Position numbers and translations under genes: made by a program. Positions 1-6,266 of a DNA stretch of 6,918 bases are shown piece by piece. Origin of the DNA: a bacterium. GTDB taxonomy: Bacteria; Eremiobacterota; Eremiobacteria; Baltobacterales; Baltobacteraceae. Position 1 is the stretch's first letter. Each line of letters opens with the position of its first letter. Under the pieces are notes generated by a model. It saw only the letters and a program-made list of their open reading frames with translations, was not told the DNA's origin and searched no databases. The stretch lies in contig JAJYHP010000155.1 in assembly GCA_021784715.1 (NCBI GenBank), positions 1 to 6,918 of the forward strand, written 5' to 3'.

Positions 1-147
1 GATCGCGTCGGGGAAGCGACTGCGGCGTGGCAGAGCAATGCCGCCGACCTCTACGAACGCGGCCGTACGATATTGGAGCAGGCGCGGACGTCGGGAAACG
101 ACCGTTCCGACGGCGGCCCTGCAGAGCGACGGGCGGACGGGGCGTAG
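1..147 (+). CDS. C-terminal fragment of a YtxH-like small protein (5' end outside window)
   Basis: Reading frame 1 is open from the first base to a TAG at 145-147 and gives 48 residues. The segment AWQSNAADLYERGRTILEQA looks amphipathic and helical, and it is followed by a charged, low-complexity tail rich in G, D, R and A. A helix with a 'YERGR' turn near the C-terminus is reminiscent of YtxH-domain proteins, which are small envelope-associated proteins of unknown biochemical function; in Bacillus subtilis ytxH is a general-stress gene. This family call rests on a short stretch only. GC-rich third positions support real coding. The stop TAG shares its last base with the GTG start of the STAS gene (TAGTG), so the two are probably co-transcribed and translationally coupled. 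The N-terminus, including any membrane segment, is outside the window. It could instead be an unrelated coiled-coil protein. Confidence 0.6.
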   Translation, partial: DRVGEATAAWQSNAADLYERGRTILEQARTSGNDRSDGGPAERRADGA

Positions 148-500
148 TGGCGCGCGTGGACATTCAAATGCAAGTTCGCTCGGTGAACGGCTCCATCGCG
201 GTCGTCTCGCTCGACGGAGAGATCGACGTCTACACCTCACCGAAGGTCAAGGATTTTATCGGGAAGCTCATCGACAAGGGCACCTATACCTTCGCGATCG
301 ACATGCAAAACGTGCGTTATATCGATTCGACGGGGCTCGGCGTTCTCATCGGCGGCCTCAAGCGCGTTCGCGAGCATGGCGGGGCGGTGACGCTCGTTTC
401 GACCAATCCGCAAACGCGAAAAATATTCGACATCACCGGATTGATTAAAGTGTTCGATATCTACGATACCGTCGACGAAGCCGTCAACGCATTGAAATGA
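147..500 (+). CDS. rsbV: STAS-domain anti-sigma-factor antagonist, RsbV/SpoIIAA type
   Basis: This is a cytoplasmic single-domain STAS protein of about 117 residues, the usual size for the family. Seen: the opening strand SIAVVSLDGEIDVYTSP (residues 16-32), the strand FAIDMQNVRYID (49-60) and the signature DSTGLGVLIG (60-69). By family knowledge Ser61 in D-S-T-G-L-G is the residue phosphorylated by the partner kinase; the unphosphorylated form binds the kinase and releases the sigma factor. The start is uncertain. GTG 147 overlaps the upstream stop and has GGACGGGG at 135-142 just before it. GTG 156 would give an N-terminus reading MDIQ, typical of relatives, and ATG 168 is also possible. An in-frame ATG at 27 was rejected because it would run across the upstream gene. 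The stop TGA (498-500) overlaps the next ATG. Co-location with a kinase and a sigma factor strongly supports the role. Confidence 0.93.
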   Translation: MARVDIQMQVRSVNGSIAVVSLDGEIDVYTSPKVKDFIGKLIDKGTYTFAIDMQNVRYIDSTGLGVLIGGLKRVREHGGAVTLVSTNPQTRKIFDITGLIKVFDIYDTVDEAVNALK

Positions 501-934
501 TGCAAGCGCGCGAAGTTGGTGCCGAGATTCCCGAGATCGAGGTTCGGATTCCCTCTCGCGCGGAATGGGTCGCACTCGCTCGCCTCGCGGTGGCGACGGT
601 CGCCGCGCGCATGCATTTCAACGTCGACGAGATCGCCGACCTAAAACTCGCCGTCGCCGAAGCGTGCACGAACGCCATCCAACACGCGCGCGAGAGCGAC
701 GAAATCGTCATCACCTGCCGCATCTACCACGACGGCCTGCAGATCACCGTGCGCGATTTCGGAATCGGAACCGAGGCCGAACGCATCCGTTCGCGCGATC
801 TCGGCGAACCGCGAGTCGGCGGTTTGGGCGTCTATCTCATCCGCGCGTTGATGGACGAGGTGGAGTACCGCGTCGAACGCGATAGCGGCACCGTGCTGAC
901 GATGTTTAAGCGGTTTGGCGATAGCAGCCGATAA
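497..934 (+). CDS. rsbW: Anti-sigma-factor serine kinase, RsbW/SpoIIAB type (HATPase)
   Basis: This 145-residue cytoplasmic protein has the GHKL ATPase fold of RsbW/SpoIIAB anti-sigma factors. Seen: an N-box helix LKLAVAEACTNAIQHA (49-64) with the Mg-binding Asn59 and catalytic-type Glu55; a G1 box DFGIG (87-91); and a G2 region GGLGVYLIRALMDEVEY (108-124). The terminal strand GTVLTMFKRF (131-140) is also present. By family knowledge it binds the sigma factor and blocks polymerase association, and it uses ATP to phosphorylate the antagonist serine (Ser61 of the preceding gene). Its ATG at 497 overlaps the antagonist stop in an ATGA arrangement with no evident Shine-Dalgarno sequence, so translation is likely coupled. 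A second ATG at 500 is adjacent. All ATP-site motifs are intact, so an active kinase is expected. The cognate sigma gene follows after 18 bases. Confidence 0.93.
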   Translation: MMQAREVGAEIPEIEVRIPSRAEWVALARLAVATVAARMHFNVDEIADLKLAVAEACTNAIQHARESDEIVITCRIYHDGLQITVRDFGIGTEAERIRSRDLGEPRVGGLGVYLIRALMDEVEYRVERDSGTVLTMFKRFGDSSR

Positions 935-952
935 ATTCGCATCGAGCGATCG

Positions 953-1729
953 ATGAGCGATGAAGAATCGGCGGAGGCGCTCCTCGAGCGTTTTCTGGCG
1001 TTAAAACGAGCCGGCGACGATGAAGAGATCGCGCGCGAACGCTCCGCCGTGCGGACGCAGCTCGTCGAACGGCACCTCGGGCTCGTTCGCTACCTCGCGA
1101 AGCGTTTTACCGATCGCGGCGAGCCTTACGACGATCTCTTGCAGATCGCGACGCTCGGGCTCATCAACGCGATCGATCGCTACCAACCCGATTTTGGAGC
1201 GCAATTCGCGACCTTCGCAACGCCGACGATCCTCGGCGAGCTGAAACGCTATTTTCGCGACAAACGGTGGGCGGTCCACGTGCCGCGTCGCCTGAAAGAC
1301 CTCGCGCTCTCGATCGCCGGGGCGACCGATCGGCTCACTGCCGATCTGGGGCGGACGCCGACCCCGGCGGAGATCGCGGCGCAGCTCGGCGTGGAGGTCG
1401 AAGCGATTCTCGAGGCGATGGAGGCGGGGGGTGCGCTCTCGCCGCTCTCGCTCGACGCCGGTTTCGAGAGTGAGGAGGGGGCGCGACGGCTCGCCCCCAG
1501 CATCGGGGTGCCCGACGGGGACCTCGAACTCGTCCCCGAGCGGGCGGAGATCGCCGGGGCGCTCGAACGGCTTCCCGGGCGCGAGCGGATCGTGCTGCGC
1601 CTCCGCTTCTTCGAGGGACAGACGCAGCGCGAGGTCGGCGAACGGCTCGGCACCTCGCAGATGCAGATCTCGCGGATCGAGCAACGGGCGCTGGCTCGCC
1701 TGCGCACGCTGTTGGCACCACCGTCGTAG
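953..1729 (+). CDS. SigB/SigF-type (group 3) RNA polymerase sigma factor
   Basis: This 258-residue sigma-70-family protein has the three-domain layout of stress and sporulation sigma factors. Region 2 spans about residues 33-110. It includes the core-binding segment YDDLLQIATLGLINAIDRY (59-77) and the -10-recognition segment RDKRWAVHVPRR (102-113). Region 3 covers about 114-168, and region 4 about 207-252, with a helix-turn-helix in TQREVGERLGTSQMQISRIE. Region 1.1 is absent, as expected for this group. The VHVPRR and SQMQISRIE signatures fit SigB/SigF relatives of actinobacteria and Firmicutes better than RpoD or ECF factors. The start ATG at 953 lies 18 bases after the kinase stop, with only a weak GAG at 944-946 as a possible ribosome binding site. 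By context it is the target of the preceding kinase and would direct polymerase to a stress or developmental regulon. Which paralogue it corresponds to (SigB, SigF or SigG) cannot be decided, so no symbol is given. Confidence 0.93.
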   Translation: MSDEESAEALLERFLALKRAGDDEEIARERSAVRTQLVERHLGLVRYLAKRFTDRGEPYDDLLQIATLGLINAIDRYQPDFGAQFATFATPTILGELKRYFRDKRWAVHVPRRLKDLALSIAGATDRLTADLGRTPTPAEIAAQLGVEVEAILEAMEAGGALSPLSLDAGFESEEGARRLAPSIGVPDGDLELVPERAEIAGALERLPGRERIVLRLRFFEGQTQREVGERLGTSQMQISRIEQRALARLRTLLAPPS

Positions 1730-1746
1730 CGCGAGCGGCGGCACTC

Positions 1747-1755
1747 TGCTACCAT
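1747..1755 (+). promoter_or_regulatory. Possible extended -10 promoter element upstream of alaS
   Basis: The 37-base gap between the sigma-factor stop and alaS contains TGCTACCAT (1747-1755). This is a TG-N-TACCAT arrangement matching TATAAT at four of six positions with an extended -10 TG. A TTGGCA at 1712-1717 resembles a -35 box but sits 32 bases upstream, too far to pair with it. If used, the promoter would give alaS a very short leader starting near 1762. This is weak, motif-only evidence; alaS may simply be read through from the upstream operon. Confidence 0.25.
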
Positions 1756-1756
1756 A

Positions 1757-1761
1757 CGGGG
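1757..1761 (+). promoter_or_regulatory. Ribosome binding site deciding the alaS start
   Basis: CGGGG at 1757-1761 ends five bases before ATG 1767, a workable Shine-Dalgarno spacing. This favours ATG 1767 over the second in-frame ATG at 1773 and over GTG 1761, which overlaps the G-run itself. No T-box-like leader could fit in the 37-base gap. Confidence 0.45.
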
Positions 1762-1766
1762 TGCTT

Positions 1767-4391
1767 ATGCCGATGACGAGCCAAGAACTCCGCCAAGCGT
1801 GGATCGATTTCTTTGTTGCCCGAGAGCACAAACACGTTCCTTCGGCGAGTTTGATCCCCGACGAGATGTCCACGACGCTCTTTACGATTGCGGGGATGGA
1901 GCAGTTCGTTCCGGCATTTCTCGGCGAACGCCCGGCCCCCGCGCCGCGCGTGGTGACCGTGCAGCGGTGCCTGCGCGTCGCCGGCGCCAAGAGCGATATC
2001 GAGAACGTCGGCCGCACCGGGCGGCACGGTACGTTTCTCGAAATGCTCGGAAACTTTAGTTTCGGCGATTACTACAAAGCGCAAGCGATCGCATGGGCGT
2101 GGGAGTTCGTCACGCGCGTCATGCGTCTCGATCCCTCGCGGCTCTACGTGACGGTGCATACCGAGGACGACGAAGCGGCGCGTATTTGGGAGCGTGAGAT
2201 CGGCCTCGACCCCACGCGCATCTCGCGCTTCGACGACGATAATTTCTGGACGATGGGACCGACCGGCCCGTGCGGCCCGTCGACCGAAATTTTTTACGAT
2301 ATCGGCGAAACCCATGCGAGCGGCCCCGAGGATACCGGGCCGAACCTCGGCAATCGTTTCGTGGAGATCTGGAACGTCGTCTTCCAGCAGTTCAATCGCG
2401 CCGCGGACGGCACGCTCTCGGAGTTGCCGCGCAAATCGATCGATACCGGCGCGGGGCTCGAGCGGATGCTCGCGGTCGTCAACGGCAAGGCCTCGATGTA
2501 CGAGACCGATCTCTTCCTCGATCTCGTCGCCGCACAACCGCAACCGCAATCGGGATCGCTCCCGCCCGCCGAGCGGCGCGTTCGACAGAACATCATCGCC
2601 GATCACGCGCGCGCGGTGACCTTCCTCATCAACGACGGCATCTATCCCTCCAATAGCGACCGCGGGTACGTGCTGCGGTTTTTGATTCGTCGCGCGATTC
2701 GTCAGGGGCGACTGCTGGGCTATCCCGACGGGTTTCTCGCGGCGCTCGTTCCCGCCGTCGTCGAATCGCTCGCGAGCGGCTACCCCGAACTCCGCGAGAA
2801 CACGGCACGGATCGTCGGCGCGCTCGAACGCGAAGAGCGCGCATTCAATCGGACGCTCGAGCGCGGGCTCGCCGTTCTCGACCGTATGATCGAGGAAGCG
2901 AACGAGAATTGCACGCGCCTCATCTCGGGCGAAGACGCATTCACGCTGCACGACACGCATGGCTTTCCAATCGAACTCAGCCGAGAGATCGCTGCCGAGC
3001 GCGGCGTCGCCATCGACACCGCCGCTTTCGAGAGCGAGATGAAGGCGCAGCGCGAACGCGCGCGCAACGACGCCGCCGCCAAGCGCGCGGTCGTCACGCT
3101 CGCGGAATTACCGGCCGTCAAAACGACCTTCACCGGATACGACGGGCTCGAAGGCGCCGGAAGCATCGTCGCCATGCTCGATGCCGACCAAAAACCGACG
3201 CAAGAGCTCGGTGGCGGAGCGCGCGGCCGAATCGTTCTCGATTCCACTTCGTTCTACGCCGAACGCGGCGGGCAGATCGGCGACCGCGGCGTGTTGCTTG
3301 GCCCCGATGCCGCCTTCGAAGTCGAAGACACGCAATATCTGGGCGAGGCGGTCGTCCATATCGGTATCGTGCGTAGCGGCACGTTTCGCGTCGGCGAGCG
3401 CGTGACGACGGCGGTGCACGATTGGTGGCGTCGCGAGATTCGCCGCCATCATACCTCGGCGCATCTCTTACAACGCGCGCTGCGAGACGTTCTCGGCGAC
3501 GACGTCGCCCAGGCGGGCTCCTGGGTCGGCATCGATCGCATGCGCTTCGATTTTCGTTGGGCCGCAGGCGCGCTCTCTCCCGAGCAGCGCCGCGAGGTCG
3601 CCCACCGCGTCAATCGGATGATTCGCGACGACTCGCCGTTGCAGACCCGAGAACTTCCGCTCGACGAAGCGAAGCAGACCGGTGCGATCTGGATGTTCGG
3701 CGAGAAATACGGCGAGCGCGTGCGCGTCGTACGAGCGGGACCGTCGGTCGAATTTTGCGGCGGAACGCACGCTCGTTCCACCGGCGAGCTCGGTCTCTTC
3801 GTGCTGCTCAACGAATCCTCGATCGGTAGCGGCGTGCGCCGTATCGAGAGCTGCGTCTCCGATGCAGCCGAGCAATTCGTTACCAAGCAACAGGAACTCG
3901 TCGGGTCGATCTCCGGCGCGTTGGCGACCAATCCCGAGGAGCTCGGCGATCGCGTGACGCGCTTGCAGCGGGAGGTACGCGATCTTCAGGGCTCGCTCGC
4001 GCAGATCAAGGCGCGACTCGCCGGTGCCGATGCCGCGCGCTATTGCGACGCCGCCGAGGGCGAAGGCGCTCGGCGCTTCGTCGGCGCGATCGTGCCGGAG
4101 GCCGATGCCGAAGCGTTGCGTCATTTGAGCGCGGCGATTCGCTCGCGGATGCCGCATGGAACAATCGCGTTGATCGGTACCGACGGCGAGAGCGCGAGCA
4201 TTTTGGTGAGCGCCGACGACGATGCGGTCGCCGCCGGCGTTCATAGCGGAAACCTCGTCAAGCTCGCGGCGCCCGCGCTCGGCGGGAAGGGCGGCGGGCA
4301 GGCCGCCCACGCACAGGGCGGCGGCAAAAACGTTGCGGGTGCGCCAGCGGCGCTCGCCGCAATGCGAGCCGCCGTGCTCGCAGCGACGTGA
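1767..4391 (+). CDS. alaS: Alanyl-tRNA synthetase
   Basis: This cytoplasmic class II synthetase charges tRNA-Ala with alanine and clears mischarged Ser/Gly-tRNA-Ala. At 874 residues it is the usual full length. Seen in order: the N-terminal catalytic domain with FTIAGMEQFVPAFLGE (39-54, motif 1 area), the motif 2 segment RHGTFLEMLGNFSFGDYYK (86-104) and GPTGPCGPSTEIFYD (164-178). The region DHARAVTFLINDGIYPSNSD (279-298) follows. The editing domain has YAERGGQIGDRG (497-508) and the zinc ligands H562xxxH566 and C664xxxH668 (HTSAH and CGGTH). A C-terminal coiled-coil region (about 700-755) precedes a DHHA1-like domain with a Gly-rich loop near 839-853. The open frame extends upstream to 1431 inside the sigma gene, but homology begins only at about residue 3, so ATG 1767 is chosen; ATG 1773 is an alternative. 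The stop TGA overlaps the next GTG start. There is no sign of truncation or frameshift. Position 88 is Gly where His is common, a minor variant. Confidence 0.98.
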   Translation: MPMTSQELRQAWIDFFVAREHKHVPSASLIPDEMSTTLFTIAGMEQFVPAFLGERPAPAPRVVTVQRCLRVAGAKSDIENVGRTGRHGTFLEMLGNFSFGDYYKAQAIAWAWEFVTRVMRLDPSRLYVTVHTEDDEAARIWEREIGLDPTRISRFDDDNFWTMGPTGPCGPSTEIFYDIGETHASGPEDTGPNLGNRFVEIWNVVFQQFNRAADGTLSELPRKSIDTGAGLERMLAVVNGKASMYETDLFLDLVAAQPQPQSGSLPPAERRVRQNIIADHARAVTFLINDGIYPSNSDRGYVLRFLIRRAIRQGRLLGYPDGFLAALVPAVVESLASGYPELRENTARIVGALEREERAFNRTLERGLAVLDRMIEEANENCTRLISGEDAFTLHDTHGFPIELSREIAAERGVAIDTAAFESEMKAQRERARNDAAAKRAVVTLAELPAVKTTFTGYDGLEGAGSIVAMLDADQKPTQELGGGARGRIVLDSTSFYAERGGQIGDRGVLLGPDAAFEVEDTQYLGEAVVHIGIVRSGTFRVGERVTTAVHDWWRREIRRHHTSAHLLQRALRDVLGDDVAQAGSWVGIDRMRFDFRWAAGALSPEQRREVAHRVNRMIRDDSPLQTRELPLDEAKQTGAIWMFGEKYGERVRVVRAGPSVEFCGGTHARSTGELGLFVLLNESSIGSGVRRIESCVSDAAEQFVTKQQELVGSISGALATNPEELGDRVTRLQREVRDLQGSLAQIKARLAGADAARYCDAAEGEGARRFVGAIVPEADAEALRHLSAAIRSRMPHGTIALIGTDGESASILVSADDDAVAAGVHSGNLVKLAAPALGGKGGGQAAHAQGGGKNVAGAPAALAAMRAAVLAAT

Positions 4392-5092
4392 TCGGTCGCC
4401 GCGCACGCCTCGCCGTCGCTTGCGCCGGCGTTCTGCTGCTCGCGCTCGCGGCCGCGCCGAAGCGCCAGGATTCGCAGGTGGTACTCGACGAGTACGCGCG
4501 CGCGATGGGTTCGCTCGCGCTACCGACCGCGTCGATCTGTAACTATTCCATCTCGCAAGCCGGCCCGGTGCAGATCGAACAGCAGCATCTCCTCTATCGC
4601 CAAGGCGATCTCGTACGCGACAGCCTGCTCTCTTCGCAGGGTATTCCCGTCCGCGCGAAATCGATCGTCATCGCGCATCGCGCCGATCGCTATTCGATCG
4701 ATCGCCTCGCACCGACGTTGCACGACTACGAAGTGCTCTTTCTCTCGGCGCGAAAAGTCGGGGCGAATTTTGAATATCGCTATCAGGCGACCGCGCTCGC
4801 ACCGAGCGCGCGCTTTTCGATCACCGGTTTCACCATCACCAGCGGGCGTTTTCTCCCGAGCGCGATCGCTTTCACGTCGTCGTCGGACGGCGTTCGCGGG
4901 CACGGTGCCGTGCTCTACCACGGCGTCGGGCATTATTGGGTTCCCTACGAAGCGTACGTAACCGCGAGCGTGCGCGGAAAGCCGGCGAACGAGCGTATCG
5001 TGTGGAGCAACTGCCGCTTCCCGCGCTCGCTCCCCGAAACGACGTTCCGCGTGCCGCAGCCGCTGCCGAGTGCAACGCTCCCTCCCATCTAA
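4388..5092 (+). CDS. Secreted protein of unknown function (possible LolA-like beta fold)
   Basis: I do not recognise a specific family for this 234-residue protein. Residues 1-23 form a Sec-type signal peptide: RR-containing n-region, hydrophobic LAVACAGVLLLALAAA core and likely cleavage after the Ala run. Cys12 lies inside the hydrophobic core without a proper lipobox, so a lipoprotein is unlikely. The mature part alternates short hydrophobic strands (for example HLLYRQGDLVRDSLL 68-82, ARFSITGFTI 141-150) and ends in WSNCRFPRSLPETTF (206-220) plus a Pro-rich tail. The strand-rich pattern and 'FP.SLPETTF' ending recall LolA-like lipoprotein-carrier folds, but that is only an inference. Cys51 and Cys209 could form a disulfide outside the cytoplasm. 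The GTG at 4388 overlaps the alaS stop (GTGA) without a Shine-Dalgarno sequence, indicating translational coupling. The downstream membrane-protein gene overlaps its 3' end by 23 bases, suggesting a shared envelope role. Confidence 0.85.
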   Translation: MIGRRARLAVACAGVLLLALAAAPKRQDSQVVLDEYARAMGSLALPTASICNYSISQAGPVQIEQQHLLYRQGDLVRDSLLSSQGIPVRAKSIVIAHRADRYSIDRLAPTLHDYEVLFLSARKVGANFEYRYQATALAPSARFSITGFTITSGRFLPSAIAFTSSSDGVRGHGAVLYHGVGHYWVPYEAYVTASVRGKPANERIVWSNCRFPRSLPETTFRVPQPLPSATLPPI

Positions 5093-6266
5093 GCGCTTCG
5101 CGGTTCCGCCGAGCCTCCTCGCGGGATTCGCAGCGTTTCTCATTGCGTGGATCGTCTCGCACGGACGATCGACGCCGTACAACAACTACGTCTTACTCGC
5201 CGAGGCGTTCTTGCACGGGCGGCTCGCGATCGATTGGCCCGGCGCCTATATCGACGCACTCGCCTATCATGGGGCGCATTATGTGATCGAGGCACCGCTT
5301 CCGGCGATCTTGCTCCTGCCCTTCGTCGCGATTTTTGGAACCGCAGCGAACCAAACGTTGCTCGCCTGCGCGCTCGGCGGGCTCGCGATCGGTGCGCTTT
5401 GGCGCATCGGCGAATGCTACGGCCTCGACGCGCGAGCGAATGCGTGGGTCGCGCTCTTTACGTTTGCGGGTACCGACCTGTTGTGGGCGTCGATGCTCGG
5501 CGACGTATGGTTCATCGCCAACGTCAGTGCCTTCGCGTTCGCGCTGCTGCTCTGGCTCGAACTTCGCACCGCGAAGCGCGGATGGGTGGCCGCACTCTAT
5601 CTCGCCGCTGCCGTCGAGTCGCGCTTCAGCCTCGTCGTTATCGCGCCGCTCGTTCTCGCGATGTTGCTCGCGCCCGACGAGGCGGTGCCGCGCCTCCATC
5701 CGGCGTGGCGCTCCCGCCTGTTCGGGTTTCTCGCCGTCGCGATTCCGGTCGTCGCACTCTGGGTCGCCTACAATCTCGGCCGCTGGGGAACGTGGGACGA
5801 TATCGGCTACTCGATGTGGTTCCATCAAGATCCCGCCGGGAGCCCGTACGGATCGCCGTTCGCGTTGCGGTATCTCCCCTATCAATTACAATCGTTTTTC
5901 TTGCAGATGCCGACCGTTCTCTCCGGTTTTCCCTACCTGCGCCCCGAGATGACCGGCGTCGCGCTGACGTGGACCTCGCCCGCATTAGTGCTCGTTGCGT
6001 GGGCGCGCAAACCGTGGCGCGATACGGTCGTGCTTTGGCTGATGCTGCTGGCAACCTGGCTACCGAATCTCGTCTATTACGTGAATGGATTCGCGCAGTT
6101 CGGCATGCGTCACGCGCTCGATTTCGAACCCTTCGCAGCGGTCCTCTTACTGCTCGCATTTCGCCGCGGAGTGCCACGTTGGGGATATCCGCTGATTCTC
6201 TATTCGGTGCTCGTCGGGCTCTGGGGCTGCTGGTACTGGAACGCCTTCATTCGCCCGGGAAATTAG
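5070..6266 (+). CDS. Polytopic membrane protein, GT-C glycosyltransferase-like
   Basis: This 398-residue protein has roughly ten hydrophobic segments. They include 14-30, 74-91, 95-112, 124-142, 146-164, 172-200, 216-235, 298-311, 319-337, 352-365 and 370-388. The first exported loop holds YNNYVLLAEAFLHGRLAIDW (37-56), then YIDALAYHGAHYVIEAPLPA (60-79). This layout (one TM, a loop with acidic residues, then a Pro-rich re-entry) is typical of GT-C enzymes and related family 39-like proteins, which transfer sugars from polyprenyl-phosphate donors at the outer membrane face. Asp55, Asp62 and Glu74 are candidate catalytic or metal-binding residues. A large soluble C-terminal domain seen in some GT-C members is missing; a loop near 236-296 is the only long hydrophilic stretch. 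The GTG start at 5070 lies inside the preceding gene, and no later start occurs before the first TM. The acceptor and donor are unknown; a flippase or an inactive relative is possible. Confidence 0.85.
   Translation: MQRSLPSKRFAVPPSLLAGFAAFLIAWIVSHGRSTPYNNYVLLAEAFLHGRLAIDWPGAYIDALAYHGAHYVIEAPLPAILLLPFVAIFGTAANQTLLACALGGLAIGALWRIGECYGLDARANAWVALFTFAGTDLLWASMLGDVWFIANVSAFAFALLLWLELRTAKRGWVAALYLAAAVESRFSLVVIAPLVLAMLLAPDEAVPRLHPAWRSRLFGFLAVAIPVVALWVAYNLGRWGTWDDIGYSMWFHQDPAGSPYGSPFALRYLPYQLQSFFLQMPTVLSGFPYLRPEMTGVALTWTSPALVLVAWARKPWRDTVVLWLMLLATWLPNLVYYVNGFAQFGMRHALDFEPFAAVLLLLAFRRGVPRWGYPLILYSVLVGLWGCWYWNAFIRPGN

Noticed and set aside
27..146. N-terminal extension of the STAS protein from ATG 27
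   Set aside because: The extra residues are Arg/Pro-rich with no STAS character, and the frame-1 reading of the same bases looks like a real gene tail ending at 145-147.
1712..1755. TTGGCA / TACCAT as a classical -35/-10 pair
   Set aside because: The 32-base spacing is far beyond the usual 16-19, so only the extended -10 element is kept, at low confidence.
1431..1766. N-terminal extension of alaS from ATG 1431
   Set aside because: It lies almost wholly inside the sigma-factor gene in another frame, is Ser/Arg-rich and low in complexity, and AlaRS homology begins only near 1773.
1001..2017. 338-codon open frame on the - strand over the sigma gene and alaS start
   Set aside because: It is the antisense shadow of two well-supported genes; its translation is Arg-rich without recognisable motifs.
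1749..2960. 403-codon open frame on the - strand within alaS
   Set aside because: It lies antisense to the conserved AlaRS catalytic domain, and high GC content makes long antisense frames common.
3468..4406. 312-codon open frame on the - strand within alaS
   Set aside because: It is antisense to the AlaRS editing and C-terminal domains and shows no domain signature of its own.
4388..4460. Lipoprotein signal around Cys12 of the secreted protein
   Set aside because: The residues before Cys12 do not form a lipobox and the hydrophobic core continues beyond it, fitting an ordinary Sec signal peptide.
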